From contig OX637353.1 of NCBI GenBank assembly GCA_951799405.1, positions 5,828,001-5,892,000 of the forward strand: a stretch of 64,000 nt of DNA, read 5' to 3'. The notes under the pieces were generated by a model. The model was not told the DNA's origin and made no database searches. It worked only from the letters and a program-made list of their open reading frames with translations. Positions 31,363 through 42,900 of this stretch are shown one piece after another (position 1 is the first letter of the stretch; every line of letters begins with the position of its first letter). The translations under genes and the position numbers were made by a program. Source of the DNA: Agapetus fuscipes (Eukaryota; Arthropoda; Insecta; Trichoptera; Glossosomatidae).

Positions 31363-31608
31363 CTAAAAATGTGAATATATGAAAATAAAATAGCTCACAA
31401 TACAGCACTCTGCAGATAACCCACAACCACCAAATCCTATATGGTAAATTGGAAACCAGGAGTTGAAGGCACATGCTTAGGACAAGGCTCAATATGAGCT
31501 GTGGAGTCTTTTAGAAAGAACTACAACTCAACTATACCGCACTCAAAAATGACAGATTATAGAAGTTGTCAGATTAACAACAGAGTATCATATTCTCAAT
31601 TCTATTGT

Positions 31609-31867
31609 GCTCCTTGACTGATAGGTTGGTACGAGGCTGACCACCCGTGCTGTAAAAATCGGTTCACTTTTGCCAATGCCACCCCGGTTCAGGGAACGGC
31701 GGCAGGAGTTGCAAGGTTTATGTCCATGTGAGGTTTTCTTTATTTGTATGCACACATGCAGAATGTGTAGGCGCGAACCTACATGTGCCTGTCTGTAGGC
31801 ATGCATTTCATATGAACCTTAAATGCTTACATATCCTTGCAGCTTAGATTATAGATAGATTATAGAA
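31609..31867 (+). repeat. Element A copy, diverged subfamily
   Basis: Shares CTCCTTGACTGATAGGTTGG and CGGCGGCAGGAGTTGCAAGG with the copy at 34809. The two are about 99 percent alike and form a subfamily distinct from the 4-21 kb copies. Confidence 0.85.
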
Positions 31868-32386
31868 TATAAAATAAGATATATTTATTGTTAATGATAA
31901 AATTAATTGGTGGGTAATATTTTTTTTTAACTAAATTATTTTCAATAGTTTTATACCATGTATTCATTATCGGCATCATTTATTAGAGAGGAGGAATCTA
32001 TAGAGGCAACAAAGCGTAAAAAACACATGAATGTAAAATTATTAAACAATTAGTATCATTTATTCTGGAAGGCTTGCTTTTGTGCAAATGCCCGTCATAT
32101 AGAATATCTAACTGTGAAGTCATTTTAAATTTGAGACATTAAAAATCTAATAACTTTTATCAGTGAAAAGTTCATTGATTCATAATTCTTCAAGAAATTT
32201 CATAATAAAGAAATGTCTTCCAGTCTCGGTTTCCTTCAAACTCTTTACTATGTACCATTTTTAAACCTAAGGTTTACTCTGACTTCACAAAAATTGAGAA
32301 CTTGCTCCCTCTACTTAATTTGGATTTATATCAGAATAGCGGCCACTCTCCCAACATTCAGATATATTATTATTATGTACAATTCA
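31868..32386. other. Intergenic, nothing recognised
   Basis: AT-rich sequence without a supported gene. A plus-strand frame at 32213-32464 overlaps the minus-strand exon candidate and is probably its shadow. Confidence 0.4.
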
Positions 32387-32509
32387 TCATCTAGGAATAT
32401 CGCTGTACACATGGTTGTAGTACACTGGACTGGGAGTATAGTTTCGCGTAGATCCTCCTGTTAAATTGTTGGAAGAGGCGCTCGTTCCAAATCTGACACC
32501 ATCATCAAT
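32387..32509 (-). CDS. Candidate terminal coding exon, owner unknown
   Basis: Minus-strand acceptor TTTTGTTTTAG opens 40 codons in phase 0 (IDDGVRFGTSASSNNLTGG, then STRNYTPSPVYYNHVYSD) and a stop at 32389-32387. It is phase-compatible with the last PLK4 exon found (donor at 36976), so it could be the end of PLK4 displaced by the 3-kb hAT and other insertions. It does not clearly resemble the third polo box. It may instead belong to an unrecognised gene or be chance. Confidence 0.3.
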   Translation of the reverse strand: MDDGVRFGTSASSNNLTGGSTRNYTPSPVYYNHVYSDIPR

Positions 32510-32597
32510 CTAAAACAAAAATAAGAAAATTTCTTTAGAAAAGAAGAAGAATACACATTAAAAGTTTAAGGGTTTGTGTATTTACATTGTGAAGATT

Positions 32598-32758
32598 CGT
32601 TTTAAAAATAAGAATGTAAAAATTAAACAATGTTTTTTGTCATGGGTTGATTTATTTCTTGAGCGCTTTCGATGTTTTCACACCATTATCAAGAGCTCTT
32701 GAGAAATAAATCAACTCGTGAAGAAAAACTTTGTTTAATTTTTAGAATACACATTCCA
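32598..32758. mobile_element. Foldback/MITE
   Basis: AATTAAACAATGTTTTTTGT and GTTGATTTATTTCTTGAG are mirrored by CTTGAGAAATAAATCAAC and AAACTTTGTTTAATTTTTAG. Confidence 0.7.
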
Positions 32759-34307
32759 TGTGAGAAAAAAACATTACAAATTACTCTGAAATATTTTATA
32801 GATAAATCAAATATACGTGGTAAGTAAGAAGTTAATTTTATTTTTATACCAAAACGTATCAATTAGTATAGTATCAAATAATTTGTGCATAGGTACTATA
32901 GATCAGTCATGGAATGAAATTCAGTGAAAAACTATTAGTTACTGTCATCTGTGAAAAGAAAACATTACCAAAATTATGTGGGTTCGTATCTGAGCTAAAT
33001 AGGTTTGTGTTCCGAGCAGCAGCGGCTCTAGCTAAAATCCGGGAGAGGGGATGAATTTGGAAAATAGTTTGATGTCCACCCTTTAGCACTTCACGTAGCG
33101 TACACCAACGAATTGTTACCTAAAAATCTAAGCCAAGCGCTTGTTTAATAAAATTCGTTAAATGTACTTCACCTCTGATTTTTTTAGAATATTAACTTTT
33201 TTATTTTTAAAAATACGTTGCATTTGAAAATATGTACGTGAGTTTGTAATTGATTGATTTTTGTTGTTGAATTGTTGTAAATAAGACAATAATTAGGTTG
33301 AAAAAACCAGTACAATAAGCAAGTACTTGCTTACCTTAGTCTGTTTTGGATGTTCCTTTAAAAGTTGGCGAATCATCAAAATAGTCCTAAAATTTAATAT
33401 CCTGTTCACACAGTCATTTCAAAATGGAAATAAATATACTTGCTTTTAAAGAATCACTTTGTTCATCGTGCCTCTTACTGGATTGACATAGTTTCCAAGC
33501 AGAGGTTATTTAAATGTACCTAATCTTAAAATGAAAAAAAAAATGTTTCACAAATATTTCCGATCAAGGGAAGCACTTCTGTTATTTCGATCTTTCCATG
33601 GCAAAATACGCGCCAGAACTAACTTTTAGCCAAAGAACAATATATTTTTTATTTGTGTAATATTATGATGGCAGCTCCTTGTGAAATACTGGATCGAGGA
33701 ATTTCCGAAAAGAATAATCTCATTCATTCATTTATAATATCATCATGTTTATGTTTCAACGCGTCATACCGTTGTTCGTGAGGTATAGCCTGAAAAGTCC
33801 CTACAGACAATCTATGGGAAACCAATACACACAGGCGCCAACTGTTTATGTATTGTACATTGCGTCATACTTACAGGCTCTCATGTACACATACATCAAA
33901 AACACCAGTGGGGAAAATCTAAAGATCACCTCTCACCCGAACCAGCCCGAATCACTTCGTTTTAACATGTTTATATTGCGTTCGTGCAGGGAACGAGGCA
34001 CGGGGAAAGAATGAAGAGGGCCTCATATTTCATACATACATGCAAAACAACAGGGGCGATCATAGGAATTCAGATCTAGTTTGGCAACTTCTAGGTTTTG
34101 GGCGGTTTTCAAAACAACGGGATTGACACTCCCAAACAATAAAAAAACGATTTTTTTCATATTCCATACAACCAGTGGCATTTACAATTTAACTAAGCCA
34201 AAACCGAAAAACCCATACTTCCAGCAAAACCTGTCGGAAAAATAGCAATTATCTGAAAGCGATGTTAAGACACAAATAACAGAGCCCCTTCATGTATAAA
34301 ACTGAAA

Positions 34308-34447
34308 TATTTTTTACAATAATTATAACTACGCAGTTAAAAAAAATAATCGGATATTACAGGAACCATTTTAAGAGAACTTAACTTATTTTCAAATCAT
34401 CAAGATCAAGAAAAATTTAAATAGCTCTGTAGTTATAATTATTGTAA
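34308..34447. mobile_element. MITE, family shared with 44006-44258
   Basis: ACAATAATTATAACTACGCA begins the left end and TGTAGTTATAATTATTGT the right end. The interior includes ATCGGATATTACAGGAACCA. Confidence 0.7.
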
Positions 34448-34808
34448 ATATGTCAAACGACTGTTATTCCAACCTAAACGTTACAATGAAATAATATTGT
34501 ATAAGTTGTCTTAAATAAATAACCGCCGTGGTTTTTTCTTGCCGTTTCAGACGGGCCTTTTAAGTAAATATGAAACTCTTACCTTAATCTCTAGCATGAG
34601 TTGTTCTTGTTCCACGACACTTACAAATAAATAATGAAAAGCTTAGTGAAAGCCGTCTGAGCCGCATCAAATAACAGAGTAAATGATTGATTAAAAAGAC
34701 AAGTCAATAACTCTATACTTGAAGTGGCCTTAAGAAAGCCCATTTTTCTCATTTCTTCCAAACACACTCGACCGATTAACCGTATTCTGGATTTGTCATC
34801 TGGATTCT

Positions 34809-35073
34809 GGGCTCCTTGACTGATAGGTTGGTACGAGGCTGACCACCCGTGCTGTAAAAATCGGTTCACTTTTGCCAATGCCACCCCGGTTCAGGGAACG
34901 GCGGCAGGAGTTGCAAGGTTTATGTCCATGTGAGGTTTTCTTTATTTGTATGCACACATGCAGAATGTGTAGGCGCGAACCTACATGTGCCTGTCTGTGG
35001 GCATGCATTTCATATGAGCCTTAAATGCTTACATATCCTTGCAGCTTAGATTATAGATAGATAGATAGATTAA
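34809..35073 (+). repeat. Element A copy nested in a hAT
   Basis: Nearly identical to 31609-31867, which suggests recent copies of one subfamily. Ends CAGCTTAGATTATAGATAGA with a (GATA)n-like tail. Confidence 0.85.
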
Positions 35074-36330
35074 AGTCGGTGTTGATCGTCTTTTTGTCAT
35101 CACTTGCATTTTATCGTTTAAAGTAAGCTTAGAAACCGAACCAAATTTAATTGTTAGAAAGCACACACTTCCCGTACAATTTTCACAACTGAAGTTATCC
35201 ATTGTAATAATTAAGTTTCACAATAAATCACGAAAACAATCACGGACGTCAAAAACAACGCGCGCGTACTGAGAAGAATTTGACAGACTGAATAAAAAGT
35301 TAAATTTCACACACTTCATTTTTGCATCTCTTTCATATATATTAGCAGTCTATTTCTATCTCTTCTCCTAACAACGTAAGTGCGTTTCCAATTTATTGTC
35401 TTTTGACTCAGGCCCGCCTGCATTTGTAGCGTACAGACAGTGGCCACGTGTGGATGTGTGTGTGGCAATTTTTTTTCACATGTATGCCCCGCTCAGTACC
35501 GCGAGTCAGTTGTAAACCTTGTTGCCGGAGAAGGTAGGACAGAGTCCATGCGCCGCGCTGAGCGTATTGCATGCGCGAAAACGGTAGGCGCTAACTTACA
35601 AATATCTAATTCCGTGCTACGAAAATTGTCTATCTTTTAGGCGTCTATGAATATTGTTTCTTATTAAAATTATTGTTACAAAAATATGTTTTCTTATCTA
35701 AAAAGTAAGTTCAGCAAGGTCTAAAGGTCTTTATGATATGTACGCCACTCATTGACGCCACTGCAAAACAATAATATGGACCTTCAGTTTTACCAAATAT
35801 TATTATTTTTATATCAACAAGAATCTATGTGTTTCTCACTGCGTACGTTTTATTATGAAATATTTTAGCCTCTTCGGTCAGTAAAATTGTTCAGAAAATA
35901 CTTCGCTTACACTCTTTTTTTGAGATTTTTCAGTTTCTTCTTCACATAAAATTATATGTTTCCAATTTCATTCATAGGGATATTCCCCACTGTCCCCTAA
36001 TGAAGAGCCGCCACTGGTTCCGAGTATAAAAGGCTGTTCAAAAACTCATAATATTTTGTCGCAGAATCCTCCAGCATGAATGTCAGCGACAAAGACGAGA
36101 CACAAGACGATAATATACAAAATACAATCCCCATACAAATAATTCAAAGCACATCAAGCATTCATGTGCGACCTTCAACACTGACTGAAGTGCATTGAAA
36201 ACAATGGGTTGTATAAACATGACTAACATCATTGAGAGATATGTGGGCCACAAAAAAGGATTATTTTTGACAAAACATTAATGAAAAGTAAATTAAATAC
36301 ACTTTCTTGACACGCTCAAATTGAGGAACA

Positions 36331-36606
36331 ATTGACTATACATATCGCACGTTTAAATAATAAAGAGCAATAACTCAAAAATTGGGAAAATCGAGATTTT
36401 GTAATAAAACGCAAGAACAATGCGAGAAGAATAGGTAGAATGCGACAGCCGTTCAATTTGGACGAATATGACCGAAATAAAACATCGGCCGCCTTTTTCA
36501 TCCCATACAAGTTGTACTGGTTGTCTGAACTTCAAATGTGATTTCCCAACATTCTTATTTTTTGAGTTATTGCTCTTAATGATTAAGCGTGCGATATATA
36601 GTTAGA
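36331..36606. mobile_element. MITE of about 275 bp
   Basis: ACTATACATATCGCACG and AAGAGCAATAACTCAAAAA at the left are mirrored by TTTTTTGAGTTATTGCTCTT and CGTGCGATATATAGTTAG at the right. The 36025-36330 stretch before it holds no supported gene. Confidence 0.75.
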
Positions 36607-36609
36607 TAT

Positions 36610-36958
36610 TTTTTTCTCTTTTGGGCGCCGTTTAGTGGCTCCAGCCACCCCAAGGGCGGCCATCCTTCACTTGCTTCTTGGAAAACATGAACGTCTTCAA
36701 CTCCTTTTTGAAACATTCTTCACCGGTCTCTATCCTCAGCTTCAGAGGTAGCTAGTTCCAGCACAAGGGTCCCACTGAGCCAAACGCCCTATCCCCAAAG
36801 CCCGTTCTGCTCCGTCGAGGTGGCATTTTCAGCCTGTCGATAGCATCACCTCTCCCTGAGCGAAGGGTGCACCGCTTACCAACAATCTCCTCAACCTCAC
36901 ACAGTTCAGTCAAATAAGACGGGGCCGCTCCTCTGAGAGAGTTATGACTATACAATAT
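36610..36958 (-). pseudogene. CR1-like LINE fragment beside PLK4
   Basis: Minus-strand reading gives SLRGAAPSYLTELC, GDRAFGSVGPLCWN, a stop, then LPLKLRIETGEECFKKELK. This parallels the 5405-5935 copy. It lies about 18 bp beyond the last PLK4 donor found, so it is inside the next PLK4 intron. Confidence 0.8.
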
Positions 36959-36975
36959 TAGGAAAAGTGTCTGAC

Positions 36976-39900
36976 ATTTGTGAGTTGAACAGTTGAGCCG
37001 CTATTGCAGAAGGAAGCAATGTTGATCTGCGGTGTGGTCTGTCGGGAGTCAGCGGGAGATGTGAGCAGGCCCTGTGATGATGATGATGATGATGAGAGGG
37101 GGCGGCGCCCCAGCAGCACAGGGAAACACGCCTCAGACATGCCCTGGAGGGCTGACTCTGCCAGCAGACACTGCGACATGCCCTGGAAGATATTATAACA
37201 TAAAATTATTCTTCTCGTTCCTATTCCATTTGCACGCTATCATCATACATATAAAATTGTAAGTCTATGAAGATATATGTTTACATCTTGTTCTGTTTGC
37301 TTTCAAGTTTTTTGACAAAGTCATCATGAAGTGTAAGCCATATAGAGTCAAAGACAGCAATTTAGATTTTTTTTAAATGAGATAAATATATATGGAAATG
37401 ATGAGATCAAAAATTGATTTCCTACAATTCCACATAATTTATCTTTATGTAAAAAATAACAAACAAGTACCAGGTAACTACATGTATTCATATTGAATAA
37501 GAAAAAAGTTTAGTATGTTTTGAAGCAATCAGCTGGTGGACGGACCATTTAGTCATTACCTTCTTGTTTGTGGAAATACATCTAGAAATCTGTTGGCCTT
37601 AACCTTTATCACCCTGAGTATCTAAAAATTACACATGGTCCGAAGTGGGGTACCGGAGGACCCCAGCTACTTTTCATACAAAATAATCATAAGGCAGAGA
37701 GCCCGCCAGACGTGCGTTTCGCTCCGCATACGCCGTCGGAATGACGCAAATAGGACAAACTCAACCAGTGTTTCCTAAACGGTGGAAGAGAATTTAAAAT
37801 AAACATTTTTATAATAATTTTTATTTCATTTTCAATTGTATAATAGTGAAATATGCAACACAGGAAATTAAAAAAAAAAAACATAAATAAAGTTAAAATC
37901 AAAAAAACATAAATACAATTTTTCAAGTTATGTACAATAGTGTTGAGAAATATCAAGCGAAGGCATCTTTTATTATCTGGGCGTAGTTTATATCTGCAAC
38001 AAATTAACGAATGGTTTATTATTTATTTAAATACTCTAAATCTAAATCTAAGATGCAAATATATATTAAAATTTACAATCCACATCTTATACACCCACAA
38101 AAGTAAACATACGTAAGATTTTCGCGCATACAAATACAATTTCAAATGTGTCTACAGTAGGAAATACGCAAATGACCGGTCCGTAGTTCAGGTGGTAACA
38201 CTTCGGACTCGTAACTGGAAGGTCGTGGGTTTGAATCCCGGCGGAGCACAGAAAATATACCATTTATATTTTCAAATTTGCTCTTCGCTGGGTAAAAAAC
38301 TTCATAAACCTTTACCAAAGACCGGTCATCAAAAGGTCCATCCAGCCTTACAACAACTGGGTCTTGCTTGAGAATTGGCGCTTTCTACATCGACGACCAA
38401 GCTCGCAGAGGGCTCTTGAGGTGTGATACACACAAAAACAGCGCTCACCAAATAAATCAGCCTAATTTTTCTTATTTTTATTAAATGAACATAAGCTCTG
38501 CAACTTTGCCGCCTTTCCTTGAAGCAGGGGTGGCATTGACATAATTGAAACATTTTTTTTACAGTATGCAGACTCAGATTCAATAATATCTCCGACTTCA
38601 GAATCATCCGAATTACACAATTCACTGTCAATAACTTCGTCATCACTAAAGTCTTGCAATTTTTCTATTTTTTCATAGGTATTTATTCTAGCCATTTTCT
38701 AGAGAGAAAAAAATCAAATGTTTGGCACATATCACAAAGGAAAAACAATATACCTATTCAGAAAAAATAAACTACGAACTTACCTTTCTCTTCACAAAAA
38801 TATATTTATTTTATATTTGTAAAATATTATAGAACGTTTTGGGAACCACAGGAATGACAGGACTGTTCCACTCGCTTACCCAGAAAGACGGAGTAAAGTC
38901 GTCAGCGGACAATATAGTTGACTCTCTTCCGCACAGCTGTGACGCGGTAAGCCCGCGTAAAAAAGTGAAACAAGTAGCTTATCTCTGGACCCATCACACA
39001 CACAATGGCGCGCCCGCCCTTCCCGTCCCCCCACATGCTCCAGCGCTCCCCCCGCGAGGGCATAATGTGACGTGTTTCTGACCACGTGATAAACAGAGTA
39101 CGCTAATATTTATCAAAAACAATTATTTGAAGACTACATGCTTTGAATACTTAAAAACAAAAAATACAGAAATGTTTCTTAGTAGCTTTATGAAGATTAC
39201 AAAAAGTTTCAATTGAATTGCTCGATTAATTATTGAGTAATCAAATAAAACGTTTTTTTGGGGTATCTCATATACCCCGCTTCGGCCAGGGAAGGTTAAA
39301 ATAAAAGGCTGAAACATAAACCTTGTGACAGTTTATTTAATCGCATATTTTAAGCTTACAGGACTTCAAGTAATTTGTCTTTCAATGTCCTCAAAATAGA
39401 CATCTAAATCTAAATCTAAGCTGCAAAGATATGTATCATTTGAGATTCATATTAAATGCATTCCCACAAGCAGACATGCATAATTTTGCGCTTACACATG
39501 CTGCATGTGGACCTACAATATAAAAACCCCAATCTCAAATGAACATAAGCCCTGCAACTCTTGCCGACCTTCCCTGAAGCAGGGGTGACATTTGCAAAGT
39601 GAATATTAAAATATCATATTAAATCATCAATATTAAAAATAGGGTAATTTCACTTCTTTTTTATTTCATAAAATAATAAGACTACATTTTAAAACATGTC
39701 TGCGTTTTTACAAAAATATCTGGCTTAGTTTTTAAATTATAGCTCTTTAAAATTAGCATATTTTCGATTTCCGGTAAAACAGGACATTTTTTTATTTAGA
39801 CGGATGTGACTTCGATGGATCTTTGGATCTATGGAGTGTACCGTTAGGCCTTCGAAGACCAACGGATCCATCTATCATTTTGACGTCACAGCGTGGCTAG

Positions 39901-42900
39901 CCGGCCCTGCTGCGTTTTGGCGGGATTCAAATTCTCATCATTTTATTTTTGAAAATTATCAATGATATCTTTATTTTTACTTCTTAAAAAATATATGGTT
40001 GTGATCCTTGAAATTTACTCTACACAACTATAGTATTTTAAACTATTTTCCCCCCCACTGCAATTACCCTATTAAGAAACCCATGTTGTGCCTTACATCT
40101 TGAAACTGCTCCAGCATCTGCTGCAGGTGTGACTCCAGGTGTTGAGGGTTCTGATATGTCCTCCCTTCACTGTCAACAATCCTCACTCCGTCACTCGGAG
40201 AGATTGTAATTTTTGTCCCTAAAATAAATCAAACCATACTTATTTACCTTTAAAAAGCAATACCAATAGATTAGGAATGTTAGCTAATATAGAGTATGTG
40301 TTAAATACAAATTTGAAAGGAAATCGCGTCAAGATTGACAATCTACATATGTATGGTTACATTGACAAACCAGTAAAGCAGGTAAATTCATAATCTATCT
40401 ATAATCTAAGCTACAAAGATATGTAAACATCTAAGGCTCATATTAAATGCATGCCCACAGACAAGCACATGTAGGTTCACGCCTACACATTCTGCATGTG
40501 TGCATACAAATACAAAAACCTCACATGAGCATAACCCTTGCAAGTCCTGCCCCCTTTCCCTGAATCCGGGGTGGCATTGGCATAAGTGAATCGATTTCTA
40601 CAGCACAGGGGGTCAGCCTCATACTAACCTATCAGTCAAAGAGCAATAACAGTACTACAATTTACATTCATCAATATTATTCAGTTAAGAATTCCCCTTA
40701 CATTTCTTTTGCTTCATTTTAATAAAATGACACATTGCCCCTGAGCTAATGGATTTCTCTACAGACCAATTGAGCGGTATAGAACCAAAGGCAGCAATCT
40801 AGGATTTTTATTGAAAATGGATAAATTTGAGCACAGAAAATCATTTACATGTACATCAGTGTATAATACTTGTAATATTTCCATTTTTTTTTTAAACTAT
40901 CCTGCCACCTTTGGTTCTATAAAACTCAATAAGTTATATTTTATTTTTGTTTGATTGATTTAAAACATGTAAGATATCATAAACTTCCTCATATATAGTG
41001 TAACTAAAAAGTCACACCTTTGTAAAGATGTAAATCACAAGAAATCTAGCTTATTATTATTATTATTATAAAGTTACCATTATAGAATTTCCCCTCACAG
41101 TCACTGCCATTCTCCATGAGCTGGTACTTGGCCTGAGGCCCGTAGAAAGTGATTTTTGGTGTCTTAGCCTTCACCAGCTCCACAAATCTGGCAGCGTACT
41201 GATACTTCCGCCAATGCTTCTGAGGCAGGTTATGGTAAGAGAAGATTTCTTGGGAGGACGGAGAATGCTCGGGTAAGGCGGATGCAGAACTCAAAGGATG
41301 ACCTTTCCCACCATTAACAGGGTATATAGTTATCTGAAATATTCAACATAAAGTATTTCTTTATTTTGTATCATAATCTATAATCTAAGTTGCAAGGATA
41401 CATTCATTTAAAGCTCTCAGATGTATGCCCACAAACCAACACGTGTAGTTCGCGCTTACAAATGCTGAATGCGTACTTACAAATAAAATGCAAACCTCAA
41501 ATGAACATAAGCCCCACAACTTTTGCCGACCTTCCCTGAAACAGGGGTGACATTGGCAAAGTGAACCATTTTTTTACAGTATGGGTGGTCAGCCTCATAC
41601 CAACCTATAAGTATCACCATTGTCAAAATAATCAAGACAACTCTGCAGAGACTCTCCTTGGCCAAAAACACCTGACTTAGCCACATATATAGTGTAACTT
41701 ATTGCCTGCATTATCCCCGAAGGGATTGTATGTGGTGATTCAGGACCTATTTATTTTTACAGGTAAGGGGGCTGGCCTCACACCAAACACTTTCAGTTGA
41801 AGTCGGGGTTTCCCAGCTCCCGGGGGGGCTGGTTCTTATTTCTCATTGTGAAGGCTGAGTACACCTTGCCGTTATTTATTTTGGGTTTGAAATAGACATC
41901 AAAACGGGAAATCAATTCTGACACCCTCGGTGAGGATCGAACCCTTGCTATTGGCATGAAATGTAAGCATTCTATCACCTGAGCTATCGACCGGACTTTT
42001 TACGAGCTTGGTCGTCGCTACAAAGCGCCAATACTCAAGCAAGACCCAGTTGCTGTAAGGCTGGATGGACCTTTGATGACCAGTCTTCAGTAAAGGTTTA
42101 TGAATTTTTGCAACCCAGCGAAGAGCATATAAATTGAAATAGCATAAAATTGAAAATAAAAATGGTATATTTTTTGTGCTCCGCCGGGATTCGAACCCAC
42201 AACCTTCCATTTACAAGTCCGAAGTGTTACCACTGAACTACGGATCGGTCGATTAATTAAATAAATAGACAAATAAATTAAGTAACATTTTTTGGCAAAT
42301 CATTCTATACCTGCATGCCATCTTTGGATATAGAGCACACCTCGGTGACCCTGTCTTCTCTAGTGGGGCCCTTCTTCTTGATGAAGTGGATGTTGACCAC
42401 ACCTTGTGAAGTTATAGACAGTTCCGCATTTCTGGTTTTGTGAGTCACTTGCGCTAGTCTAGCCGCACACAACGGTGGCACTCCAATACATCTCTGACCT
42501 GCAAAATATCAACTGTTGTGTTTTTAAATAAATATTTTTTATAGTTAAATTTTTTTTAGACTAACAAGCAGTACTTTTGATCTTTTATTCTAAAATAAAT
42601 CCATACCTGAAATAACATTTTCTTTATTTTCACAATTCGATCTTTCAACGTCCATTTTCTGAATCTTCCTCTCATCATTCCACTGGATTTCATCTTGGAA
42701 ATGCTTGCCAGCTTCACCATTTTCATTTTCCAAGTTGGAGTAATGCTGAAGAGTTGTACGTCCATGAGCGTTGGTGTTATGCTGTGAATTGTCTCTGTGT
42801 AGGGAATGAGTTCTCTCTCTGTTGTCTTGCTTGTTTGTTGCAAAGCCAGATGCCTGGAGCATCTTTTGTTGTGTCAGGAGCGTGCTACTTGAGCGGGGTT

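Larger units (their letters stand above)
33017..36016. mobile_element. hAT-like element, 3000 bp
   Basis: The ends are CAGCAGCGGCTCT and AGAGCCGCCACTG (one mismatch plus a short end difference). The flanking 8-mers GTTCCGAG at 33009-33016 and 36017-36024 are identical. No transposase is recognisable. It contains a MITE (34308-34447) and an Element A copy (34809-35073). A minus-strand frame from ATG 35202 (MDNFSCENCTGSVCFL) is open for about 45 codons but leads nowhere clear. Confidence 0.82.

Noticed and set aside
36061..36198. Plus-strand exon candidate (MNVSDKDETQDDNIQ...) after a TTTTGTCGCAG acceptor
   Set aside because: No phase-compatible upstream exon was found; the donor at 29944 would put it in a frame that stops quickly.
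38174..38250. Possible tRNA gene
   Set aside because: A and B boxes are present but the sequence continues into a body and tail shared by several dispersed copies, so it is a SINE head.
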